A DNA stretch of 7,174 nucleotides from DATDMG01 sp036518955 (GCA_036518955.1 DATDMG010000413.1:1-7174); one strand, 5' to 3'; shown: positions 1 to 6,132, numbered from the stretch's first letter. A program made the numbers and translations. The notes: generated by a model from the sequence alone, not told the origin.

Positions 1-1555
1 GGGTGTCCGCCCGCAGCGCCGTCCGCAACCGGGCGTCGGTGGCGTAGTCGAGGGCGGAGAAGCTGTCGTCGAAGACGTAGACGGCCGGACGCCGGACCAG
101 GGCGCGCGCGATCGCCAGGCGCTGCCGCTGCCCGCCGGACAGGTTCGCCCCCGCCTGCTCGATCGGCGCCTCCAGACCCCCGACGAGGTGCTCGACGACG
201 TCCCGCGCCTGGGCGACGTCGAGGGCGTGCCACATCTCCTCCTCGGTCGCCTGTTCCCGACCGTAGCGCAGGTTGTCCGCCACCGAGCCGCTGAACAGGA
301 ACGCCCGCTGCGGCACCAGCCCGAGGCGGCTCCACAGCTCCAGCTGGGCCCGCTCACGCACGTCCACGCCGTCCACCAACACCTGGCCGGCGGTGACGTC
401 GTACAGCCGCGGGATGAGGTTGACGAGCGTGGTCTTGCCGGACCCGGTGCTGCCCACGATCGCCGTGGTCTCCCCGGGCCGGAAGGTGAGGGTCACCCCG
501 TGCAGCACCGGGTCCTGTGCGCCCGGGTACCGGAACTCGACGTCCCGGAACTCCACCACGCCGGCGCTGTCCGGGCGCATGGGCACCGGCTCGACCGCGT
601 CGTGCAGCCCCGGCTCCGTCACCAGCACCTCCTGGATGCGCTCGGCGGACGCCGCCGCCCGCGGCACCATCACGACCGACATCACGGCCATCATCACGGC
701 GAACAGGATCTGCATGACGTAGGACAGGAAGGCGGTCATGCTGCCGATCTGCATCCGGCCCTGGTCGACGAGGTGACCACCGAACCAGACGATCGCGATG
801 CTCGAGCCGTTGACGATGAGCATCATCGTCGGCATCGTCACCGCGAACAGCCGGGTGACCCGCAGTTGGGTCGCGGTCAGATCGGTGTTGGCCGCGGCGA
901 ACCGGGCCTCCTCGTGCCGGGTGCGGACGAACGCCCGGATCACCCTGGTCCCGGTGAGGTTCTCCCGGAGCACCTGGTTGACCTTGTCGATCTTCACCTG
1001 GACGGACCGGAACAGCGGGATGGCCTGGCTGAGCACCGCTCCGATGACGAGGAGCATCACCGGCACGATGACGAGCAGCAGCCCGGACAACGTGACGTTC
1101 TCGCGGAGCGCCATCACCACGCCGCCGACCATGGTGATCGGAGCGGAGATCATCAGGGCGAGGGCCATCACCACGAACAGCTGGACCTGCTGGACGTCGT
1201 TGGTGTTCCGGGTGATCAGCGAGGGCGCCCCGAACTGGTTGAGCTCGCGCAGCGAGAAGTTCTGCACCTGTCGGAACAGGGCCGCCCGGACGTCGCGCCC
1301 GAAGCCCATCGCCGCCAGCGCGCTGTAGTACGAGCCGATGATCGAGGCCACGCCGAGCAGCAGCGTGACGGCCAGCATGACGACGCCCTGACGCAGGATG
1401 TAGTCCGTGTCCCCGGTCAGCACGCCCTGGTTGATGATGTCGGCGTTCAGGCTGGGGAGCCACAGCTGGCCGATGGCCTGCAGCAGCAGGAGCAGCACCA
1501 CCACGACGACCTGCCCGCGGTAGGGGCGTAGGAATCTGCCCAGGAGGGACGTCAT
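1..1555 (-). CDS. ABC exporter half-transporter (fused permease and ATPase), C-terminus cut by window edge
   Basis: An ABC exporter subunit with a membrane domain followed by an ATPase domain; 518 codons are visible and about 60-70 C-terminal residues, including the H-loop, lie outside the window. Six hydrophobic segments lie at roughly residues 16-36, 57-79, 127-149, 155-177, 240-260 and 272-297. The nucleotide-binding domain shows Walker A GSTGSGKT (368-375), Q-loop Gln416 (LVPQRAFLFSG), the signature LSGGQRQR (from 472) and Walker B VYVFDDSFSALD. The residue after the Walker B Asp496 is Asp497 instead of the catalytic Glu. In family members such as TM287/288 and BmrCD this marks the degenerate half of a heterodimer. 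The start ATG overlaps the stop of the MarR gene (ATGA), so translation is probably coupled, and control by that MarR protein is likely. Expected role: export of drugs or other lipophilic compounds across the cytoplasmic membrane. The actual substrate cannot be read from the sequence. Confidence 0.95.
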   Translation of the reverse strand, partial: MTSLLGRFLRPYRGQVVVVVLLLLLQAIGQLWLPSLNADIINQGVLTGDTDYILRQGVVMLAVTLLLGVASIIGSYYSALAAMGFGRDVRAALFRQVQNFSLRELNQFGAPSLITRNTNDVQQVQLFVVMALALMISAPITMVGGVVMALRENVTLSGLLLVIVPVMLLVIGAVLSQAIPLFRSVQVKIDKVNQVLRENLTGTRVIRAFVRTRHEEARFAAANTDLTATQLRVTRLFAVTMPTMMLIVNGSSIAIVWFGGHLVDQGRMQIGSMTAFLSYVMQILFAVMMAVMSVVMVPRAAASAERIQEVLVTEPGLHDAVEPVPMRPDSAGVVEFRDVEFRYPGAQDPVLHGVTLTFRPGETTAIVGSTGSGKTTLVNLIPRLYDVTAGQVLVDGVDVRERAQLELWSRLGLVPQRAFLFSGSVADNLRYGREQATEEEMWHALDVAQARDVVEHLVGGLEAPIEQAGANLSGGQRQRLAIARALVRRPAVYVFDDSFSALDYATDARLRTALRADT

Positions 1556-2088
1556 GCGATCGAACCTTTCGATGTGTGGGTCACCTCGGCCGAATCCCGC
1601 GGCGACTCCTCGGAGCCGGTCGTGCTGGCGAGCACGTCGTCCGCGAGCTCCCGCCACAGCCGCAACAGACGAGCCAGCTGACGCCGGTCATTCTCCGAAA
1701 GGCGGGCGAGTGTCGCATCCATATATTCGTCCACCACGGCGTTCAGCCCGGCGAGCCGCTGCTGGCCGGCGGCGGTGAGGCCCACCCTGGTGACGCGCTG
1801 ATCGACCCGATCCGTGCGGCGCCAGATGAGCCCGGCCAGCTCCATCCGCTGCAGCAGCCGGGTGACGCTCGGCCGACTGAGCACCATGAGCTCGGCGAGC
1901 GCGCTCTGCGGGACCTCGTCGCACTGCCCGAGGACGCGGAGGCAGTGCGCCTGCCCGGGATGGAGCTCCTGCCGGGCGAACGCCCGGTGGAACACCAGGC
2001 GCTGGGCGTGCATCAGGCCCATGAACTCGCGTAACAGAGTGCGCGGGTCGCCGTCCGGGGGGGAGCTCCCGCCGGCCACGTGGACCAT
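1552..2088 (-). CDS. MarR-family winged-helix transcriptional regulator
   Basis: A 178-residue cytoplasmic DNA-binding repressor-type protein. The winged helix-turn-helix spans roughly residues 59-107: the recognition-helix region contains LSRPSVTRLLQRMELAGLI, and the wing carries the family pattern DRVDQRVTRVGLTAAG (D-x-R followed by LT..G). Flanking helices (about 15-50 and 112-152) would form the dimer interface. The length is slightly above the usual 140-160 because of a short polar N-terminus and a Ser/Glu-rich tail. Start chosen at 2088: a purine-rich stretch (AAGGGTGGTGG) lies just upstream and promoter elements precede it by a normal distance. It is the first gene of an operon with the ABC exporter, overlapping it by 4 bp, so it most likely senses an exporter substrate and represses both genes. 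Two cysteines (49 and 56) lie near the dimer/DNA-binding junction; whether they sense redox is unknown. Confidence 0.95.
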   Translation of the reverse strand: MVHVAGGSSPPDGDPRTLLREFMGLMHAQRLVFHRAFARQELHPGQAHCLRVLGQCDEVPQSALAELMVLSRPSVTRLLQRMELAGLIWRRTDRVDQRVTRVGLTAAGQQRLAGLNAVVDEYMDATLARLSENDRRQLARLLRLWRELADDVLASTTGSEESPRDSAEVTHTSKGSIA

Positions 2089-2121
2089 CGACCACCACCC
2101 TTGCCGTCGTCCCGTCGCCGG

Positions 2122-2151
2122 AGATTAGCCTCGCAACGGTTAGCTGTGCAA
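2122..2151 (-). promoter_or_regulatory. Putative promoter of the MarR-ABC operon
   Basis: Reading the minus strand, TTGCAC (2151-2146) could serve as -35 and TAATCT (2127-2122) as -10, with an 18-bp spacer. The -10 fits the loose actinobacterial TAnnnT pattern. Transcription would begin near 2115, giving a leader of about 27 nt before the ATG at 2088. The -35 match is weak, so this is a prediction based mainly on position. Confidence 0.45.
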
Positions 2152-2153
2152 CT
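2123..2153. promoter_or_regulatory. Tandem operator-like repeats overlapping the marR promoter
   Basis: Two adjacent 15-bp direct repeats, GATTAGCCTCGCAAC (2123-2137) and GGTTAGCTGTGCAAC (2138-2152), agree at 11 of 15 positions. The second extends into the imperfect palindrome AGCTGTGCAACT (2142-2153), which has the A-G-x-T-G...C-A-x-C-T layout typical of MarR dimer sites. Both copies sit on the predicted -35/-10 region, which fits autorepression by the MarR protein. Binding is inferred. Confidence 0.5.
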
Positions 2154-2237
2154 GATGATGGGGCGACCTCACCGTCCACCTGAGCATCCGTGGCCTGCAC
2201 GGAGGCGACCGCTCGCCGCTCCGAGGCACCGCTGCGC

Positions 2238-2303
2238 CCCTCTCGAACGGCGGCCCTCTCGAACGGCGGCCCTCTCGAACGGCGGCCCTCTCGAACGGCG
2301 GCC
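2238..2303. repeat. Four perfect tandem copies of a 16-bp unit
   Basis: The unit CCCTCTCGAACGGCGG occurs four times without a mismatch at 2238-2253, 2254-2269, 2270-2285 and 2286-2301, plus two further matching bases. The period is 16, not a multiple of three, so it does not encode a stable peptide repeat. No spacers separate the copies. The array ends directly before a TTGACG hexamer that looks like the -35 element for the aldehyde dehydrogenase gene. Its role may be an array of activator or repressor sites, or it may be a simple variable-number repeat. Confidence 0.95.
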
Positions 2304-2332
2304 TTGACGACCGGGCCCGCAACGCGTGGGAT
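2304..2332 (+). promoter_or_regulatory. Putative promoter of the aldehyde dehydrogenase gene
   Basis: TTGACG (2304-2309) matches the -35 consensus at five of six bases. It is followed, after a 17-bp spacer, by TGGGAT (2327-2332), a poor -10 that keeps the first T and the final AT. Transcription would start near 2339 and leave a leader of about 105 nt. The -35 element directly abuts the 16-bp repeat array. The weak -10 would fit a promoter needing an activator, but this is an inference. Confidence 0.4.
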
Positions 2333-2336
2333 GCAC

Positions 2337-2403
2337 GCGACGACTGGGAAGGTGCGTGACCAGTGGGGCACGCGCGACCAGTGGGATCCATGCGACGACC
2401 GGG
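2337..2403. repeat. Four degenerate 18-bp direct repeats in the leader
   Basis: The motif GAC(C/G)A(G/C)(T/C)GGG recurs at 2339-2348 (GACGACTGGG), 2358-2367 (GACCAGTGGG), 2376-2385 (GACCAGTGGG) and 2394-2403 (GACGACCGGG), with 18-19 bp spacing. The two inner copies are identical over ten bases, and the outer copies differ from them at two or three positions. The block lies between the predicted transcription start and the ribosome binding site of the aldehyde dehydrogenase gene. No function is known to me. Confidence 0.7.
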
Positions 2404-2430
2404 CCAGCTCGGGGCCTACCCGCTGCGGAC

Positions 2431-2437
2431 GAAGGAG
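2431..2437 (+). promoter_or_regulatory. Ribosome binding site fixing the aldehyde dehydrogenase start
   Basis: GAAGGAG lies six bases before the ATG at 2444. An in-frame ATG exists upstream at 2363, but it has no such site and would add a 27-residue stretch unlike the family, so 2444 is the better start. Confidence 0.85.
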
Positions 2438-2443
2438 CCTGAC

Positions 2444-3907
2444 ATGGGACTGCTCGACGGCCAGGATTGGGTTGGGAAGATCTACACGGACGGCAAGTGG
2501 CTGGACGGCGCCGACGGCACCGTGGCGGTCACCGAGCCGGCGACCGGCCAGGAGCTGGGCCGGCTCGGGATCGCCGGCCGGGACGACGTCCGCGCGGCGG
2601 CACGTTCGGCGGCGCGCGCGCAGCGCGAGTGGGCGGCCAAGCCGCACGTCGAGCGGGCCGCGGTGCTCCGCCGCGCCGGTGACCTGTTCCAGCAGCACGC
2701 CGCAGAGATCAGCGAGTGGAACGTGCGCGAGGTCGGCGCGATCCCGGGCATCGCCGGGTTCTCGATCTCCGTCGCCGTCCAGGAGTGCTACGAGGCGGCG
2801 GCGTTGCCGTCGCGCCCCTACGGCGAACTGGTCCCGAGCGACCAGCCACGATTGTCGCTCGCCCGCCGGGTGCCCGCCGGCGTGGTGGCGGTGATCTCCC
2901 CGTTCAACGTTCCGATCATCCTGGGCATCCGCTCGGTCGCACCCGCGCTGGCGCTGGGTAACGCCGTCCTGCTCAAGCCGGACGTACGCACCTCGGTGGT
3001 CGGCGGCGTCCTGCTGGCGAGAATCTTCGAGGAGGCCGGACTGCCACCGGGAGTCCTGCAGGTGCTGCCGGGCGGCGCGGAGACCGGCGAGGCAGTGATC
3101 ACTGCGGACGAGGTGCGGGTGATCTCGTTCACCGGCTCCACGGCGGTGGGGCGGCGCATCGGCGAGACGGCAGGGCGGCTCCTCAAGCGGGCGCACCTGG
3201 AACTCGGCGGCAACTCCGCCCTCGTCGTGCTGTCCGACGCGAACGTCGACCAGGCGGTGACCCTCGCAGCCTGGGGCTCCTTCCTCCATCAAGGTCAGAT
3301 CTGCATGACCACCGGACGGCACCTGGTGCACGCGGCGATCTACGAGGAGTTCGTCGAGAAGCTCGCCGGCCGGGCGGCGAACCTGCCGGTCGGCGATCCG
3401 TTCCGGGAGCAGGTCGCGCTCGGCCCGATCATCGACGAGGCGCAGCGGGACAAGGTGCACGGTCTGGTGACGGCGAGCCAGGAGGGCGGCGCGCGGGTGG
3501 CGGCCGGCGGCATGTACGACCGCCTGTTCTACCGGCCGACCGTTCTGGCGGACCTGGAGGTCGAGTCACCGGCCTTCGCCCAGGAGGTGTTCGGCCCGGT
3601 CGCTCCGGTGATCCGGTTCACCAGCGAGGAAGAGGCCCTGCGCATCGCGACGGGCACGCCCTACGGGCTCAGCCTCGGTATCGTCACCCCGGACGTGATG
3701 CGCGGCCTCGCCCTGGCCGAGCGGATCCCGAGCGGGATCGTGCACATCAACGACCAGACCGTGAACGACGAGGCGAACGTGCCGTTCGGTGGGGTGGGCG
3801 CCTCCGGCACCGGTTCCCGTTTCGGCGGCGGGGCGGCGAACGTCGAAGCCTTCACCGAGACCCAGTGGGTCACCGTCCGCGGCGAACCCCCCGCCTACCC
3901 CTTCTGA
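2444..3907 (+). CDS. NAD(P)+-dependent aldehyde dehydrogenase, benzaldehyde dehydrogenase-like
   Basis: A 487-residue soluble enzyme of the aldehyde dehydrogenase superfamily that oxidises an aldehyde to its carboxylic acid with NAD(P)+. Landmarks in order: the cofactor-pocket motif SPFNVP with Asn155, the Rossmann motif FTGSTAVG, the general-base Glu253 in HLELGGNS, the nucleophile Cys287 in HQGQICMTTGR, the EVFGPVAPV motif, and the C-terminal PFGGVGASGTGSRFGG. The variants ELGGNS and FLHQGQICMTTGRH, the start LLDGQDWVGKIYTDGKW and the end ETQWVTVRGEPPAYPF match my recollection of actinobacterial benzaldehyde/aromatic aldehyde dehydrogenases (XylC/vanillin dehydrogenase type). The length is normal and all key residues are present, so it should be active. 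It stands alone: divergent from marR and convergent with the nuclease-lectin gene. No aromatic catabolic genes are visible, so the physiological substrate stays open. Confidence 0.95.
   Translation: MGLLDGQDWVGKIYTDGKWLDGADGTVAVTEPATGQELGRLGIAGRDDVRAAARSAARAQREWAAKPHVERAAVLRRAGDLFQQHAAEISEWNVREVGAIPGIAGFSISVAVQECYEAAALPSRPYGELVPSDQPRLSLARRVPAGVVAVISPFNVPIILGIRSVAPALALGNAVLLKPDVRTSVVGGVLLARIFEEAGLPPGVLQVLPGGAETGEAVITADEVRVISFTGSTAVGRRIGETAGRLLKRAHLELGGNSALVVLSDANVDQAVTLAAWGSFLHQGQICMTTGRHLVHAAIYEEFVEKLAGRAANLPVGDPFREQVALGPIIDEAQRDKVHGLVTASQEGGARVAAGGMYDRLFYRPTVLADLEVESPAFAQEVFGPVAPVIRFTSEEEALRIATGTPYGLSLGIVTPDVMRGLALAERIPSGIVHINDQTVNDEANVPFGGVGASGTGSRFGGGAANVEAFTETQWVTVRGEPPAYPF
3092..3105. 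repeat. 14-bp perfect palindrome, copy inside the dehydrogenase gene
   Basis: GCAGTGATCACTGC is its own reverse complement. The same 14 bases (15 counting the preceding G) recur at 3917-3930, just after the stop codon of this gene. Within the gene it encodes part of E-A-V-I-T-A-D, so coding constraint may explain this copy. Confidence 0.9.
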
Positions 3908-3916
3908 CCACGATCG

Positions 3917-3930
3917 GCAGTGATCACTGC
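3917..3930. repeat. 14-bp perfect palindrome, intergenic copy
   Basis: A second copy of GCAGTGATCACTGC lies ten bases after the dehydrogenase stop codon and 20 bases before the terminator stem. It could be a protein-binding site. As RNA the palindrome has no loop and would only form a very short hairpin. Confidence 0.9.
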
Positions 3931-3950
3931 TCGAGGGTGGTGATCAGGCA

Positions 3951-3989
3951 GGAACCTCGTGACCAGCGTGACCCTGGTCACGAGGTTCC
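3951..3989. terminator. Bidirectional hairpin terminator between convergent genes
   Basis: GGAACCTCGTGACCAG (3951-3966) and CTGGTCACGAGGTTCC (3974-3989) are perfect reverse complements, forming a 16-bp stem with the 7-base loop CGTGACC. It lies 43 bases after the dehydrogenase stop and 21 bases beyond the stop of the convergent nuclease-lectin gene, so it can serve both. There is no clear run of T on either side, as is usual in high-GC actinomycetes. Confidence 0.85.
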
Positions 3990-4010
3990 GTTCCTGTCAT
4001 GGCCGGGCGA

Positions 4011-5195
4011 TCACCGCCGGGTGTAGACGAAGCCGAGCTCGTCGATCTCGTCCCCCGACCGGCCGTGGAAGCCGGCGAGCTGCCACCCGGACGGCGTGGT
4101 CCGCGTGACGCAGTTCGACGTCGTCGTCCCGCCGGCCAGGGTGCGGCCCCGACTGGTGGTGAAGCGGGCGTAGAAGATCCGCGAGTGGCCGTGGCGCTGG
4201 CCCTCGCAGAGGTACGCCGACGTCACGTACTCGTCGCCGGCCAGCGTCAGCGCGGACGGCGTGCCTCCGGTACCGCCGTGAGCCAGCGTCGTCCCGTTCG
4301 CGAGCGTCAGGCCGACCTGGTCGAGGCGGCTCCCGCCGCGCAGGCTGATCGCCGTCGCCCGGGCTCCGGCCGAGATGCTCGGGAGGTCGTCGTAGGAGGT
4401 GCCGTGCGGGCCGCCGAACTGGTCACTGAGCTGGTAGTCGGGATTCTGGGACCAGGTGAACCGCACGGCGACCGGGTCATGGTCGGAGAGCATCGTGCCG
4501 GACGAGTCGAGGAAGGCCGCGTGCTCGTTGTCGTAGGACGTCGCGGTCAGCGAGATGAGCCGGCCGCTCCGGTAGAGCACCTTGTCGACGACCTCGCACG
4601 TGTTGGTGACGTTCGCCTGGTCGCACAGCAACGCGGCACTGCCGGCGGCGGGAGCGACGCCGGCGCGTTCCAGCTGGACCCAGGCGTCCGTCAGACCGTT
4701 GTTCGCCGCGAACGCGGCGATCGTGTCCTCCGCCCGGGTGTAGCGGGTGTTGGTGTCCCCCATCACGACCACCGCGTTGCCGGCGGAGTGGGTCCGGATG
4801 AACGCGGTGAGCTGCGCGAGGTTGGACGCGCGGGACGATTCGTCACCGGACGTCGTCCCGGCATTGGTGTGCAGATCGTAGAAGTCGACGTAGTCCCCCT
4901 CGGCGAGCCGGACCCGCATGAAGGTGAAGCCCTTGGGCGTCAGGCAGTCGCCGGAGTCCAGCTGACAGGAGTTCCACTTCACCCGCTCGAAGTCGTCGCC
5001 GTCGTAGGGGAAGGCCGACAGCGTGTTCAGCCCGTCGCCGACCCCGGCACCGCCGCTGGTGGGCGTCCGGTAGGGGTGCGTGTCGGTGGCGTAGAGGGAC
5101 CTGCGCACAGACGCATCGACGAATTCGCGCGCCGGACCCGCCGTGTCGACCCGCGTCCGAGGCCGACCGGCGGACCGGAGGGACTCGATGATCAC
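4011..5195 (-). pseudogene. 5'-truncated endonuclease/exonuclease/phosphatase-jacalin lectin protein
   Basis: The 394-codon frame opens with a GTG directly after an in-frame stop. Family-like sequence begins only near residue 33 (SLYATDTHPYRTPTSGGAG). From there an endonuclease/exonuclease/phosphatase (EEP, DNase I-like) fold runs to about 248, with LHTNAG (His109), GDTNTR (Asp147, Asn149), VVDKVLY (Asp204) and the catalytic SDHDP (His239) intact. A jacalin-like lectin domain follows (about 255-393: QLSDQFGGPHG, RGGSRLDQVGLTL, GRSGDEIDELGF). Full-length relatives are secreted and begin with a signal peptide and a TYNVAG...VQE segment carrying the metal-binding Glu. Both are missing here, and the space upstream is taken by the methyltransferase gene. 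The first ~32 residues look unrelated. I infer a remnant that can be neither exported nor fully catalytic. If expressed, the lectin half might still fold. No convincing ribosome binding site precedes the GTG. Confidence 0.65.
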
Positions 5196-5266
5196 TCATT
5201 GTGCTCAAATGGATGCAGATTGCACCCGATCACTGGGATGATGCTCCAGGGCCGTTGATCCAGTTC

Positions 5267-5273
5267 GGGGAGG
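5267..5273 (+). promoter_or_regulatory. Ribosome binding site fixing the methyltransferase start
   Basis: GGGGAGG lies five bases before the ATG at 5279. A GTG at 5201 opens the same frame but has no such site and would add 26 residues unlike the family, so 5279 is preferred. Confidence 0.8.
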
Positions 5274-5278
5274 ACACC

Positions 5279-6079
5279 ATGCAGACCGACGACTGGGCCT
5301 GGGTCGAGGAGGTGGACGACGCGTGGGTACCACCGCCCATGGACACCTCCAAGCCGAGCACCGCCCGGATCTACAACTACGCCCTCGGCGGCAAGGACCA
5401 TTACCTGGTGGACCGCGAGGTGGCCGGGCGGGTGCTCGCGGTGAACCCGGAGGGGCGCGAGGCGGCCCGCGCGAACCGGCAGTTCATGGTGCGGGTGGTG
5501 CGGTCGATGGCCGAATCCGGCATCCGCCAGTTCATCGACCTCGGGACCGGGATCCCGATCTCCCCCAACCTGCACGAGACGGCCTGGGCGGTCGAGCCCG
5601 GGGCGAGGATCGTGTACGTGGACAACGACCCCGTCGTGCTGGCGCACAACCGCGCGTTCCTGCGAGCCGAGCCGCGGGTCGCCGTCCTCGCGCACGATCT
5701 GCGCGATCCGGCGGCCGTCCTGGCGGACCCGCAGGTCCACGGTCTGCTGGACCTCACCCGGCCGGTCGGCCTGCTGATGGTGTGCGTTCTGCACTTCGTG
5801 GACGTCGCCGCGGCCCCTCGCATCGTGAACCGGTACCTGCGCGACCTGCCCCCCGGGAGCCAGGTCGCGATCAGCACGGCGACCAGCCTCGGTCTCGACC
5901 CCGCGATCGTGCGCCGCATGGTGGCCGCCTATGGCCGCGGCACCGGCGCAACCCTGACGTTCCGGACCGAGGCCGAGGTCCAGGCCCTGTTCGACGGGCT
6001 GGAGATGGTGGAGCCGATCGCCGACGTGCACCGGTCGCCCGGCGGAGCGCTGCTCGGCGGCGTCGGCGTGAAGCGATGA
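5279..6079 (+). CDS. SAM-dependent methyltransferase, DUF574/Methyltransf_19 family
   Basis: A 266-residue soluble Rossmann-fold protein expected to transfer a methyl group from S-adenosylmethionine to an unknown acceptor. The family hallmark STARIYNYALGGKDHY is at 27-42. The SAM-binding motif I FIDLGTGIP is at 85-93, the acidic ribose-binding motif YVDNDP at 113-118, and the LLMVCVLHFV strand at 165-174. The C-terminus (LFDGLEMVEP) matches the usual end of the fold, and the length is normal for the family. DUF574 proteins are greatly expanded in actinomycetes; I know of no firm substrate, and regulatory or secondary-metabolite roles have been suggested. The gene starts about 80 bases from the divergent truncated nuclease-lectin gene and is followed after 53 bases by the Asp-box protein on the same strand, so they may be co-transcribed. 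No convincing promoter was recognised in front of it. Confidence 0.93.
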   Translation: MQTDDWAWVEEVDDAWVPPPMDTSKPSTARIYNYALGGKDHYLVDREVAGRVLAVNPEGREAARANRQFMVRVVRSMAESGIRQFIDLGTGIPISPNLHETAWAVEPGARIVYVDNDPVVLAHNRAFLRAEPRVAVLAHDLRDPAAVLADPQVHGLLDLTRPVGLLMVCVLHFVDVAAAPRIVNRYLRDLPPGSQVAISTATSLGLDPAIVRRMVAAYGRGTGATLTFRTEAEVQALFDGLEMVEPIADVHRSPGGALLGGVGVKR

Positions 6080-6132
6080 GGGTGGCCGGTGGTGTTGGTC
6101 ACCCGGCACGTCTGGGTGTTGACTGAGGGCCT

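Noticed and set aside
188..1531. Long plus-strand open frame (447 codons) opposite the ABC exporter, rich in His, Asp and Arg
   Set aside because: It is the antisense shadow of a clear ABC exporter; the composition is typical of frames opposite high-GC genes and no domain is recognisable.
2238..2303. LexA/SOS box or CRISPR array in the 16-bp repeats (each unit holds TCGAAC)
   Set aside because: Only the direct TCGAAC half is present, without the inverted GTTCGA half an SOS box needs. There are no spacers between units, so it is not CRISPR.
2238..2303. tRNA T-loop-like GTTCGAG on the minus strand of the repeats
   Set aside because: No acceptor stem, anticodon arm or other tRNA elements surround it; the match is a by-product of the repeat.
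2363..2443. N-terminal extension of the aldehyde dehydrogenase from the ATG at 2363
   Set aside because: The extension would be encoded by the degenerate repeats and does not resemble the family, and the strong ribosome binding site points to 2444.
2123..2443. The MarR protein as direct regulator of the divergent dehydrogenase gene
   Set aside because: The operator-like repeats sit about 150 bp from the predicted dehydrogenase promoter and no copy of them is seen near it; possible, but unsupported.
1688..3460. 590-codon minus-strand open frame spanning marR, the intergenic region and most of the dehydrogenase gene
   Set aside because: It overlaps two well-supported genes in another frame, crosses the repeat region and has no recognisable domain; it is open only because stop codons are rare at this GC content.
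4843..5208. 121-codon minus-strand frame starting at 5208, considered as the missing N-terminus of the nuclease through a frameshift
   Set aside because: Its translation is Arg-rich and lacks a signal peptide or the expected TYNVAG/VQE motifs; it is a shadow of the nuclease frame.
5323..6126. 267-codon plus-strand frame overlapping the methyltransferase
   Set aside because: It is a shifted-frame shadow of the DUF574 gene with a Gly/Arg/Pro-rich translation and no motifs.
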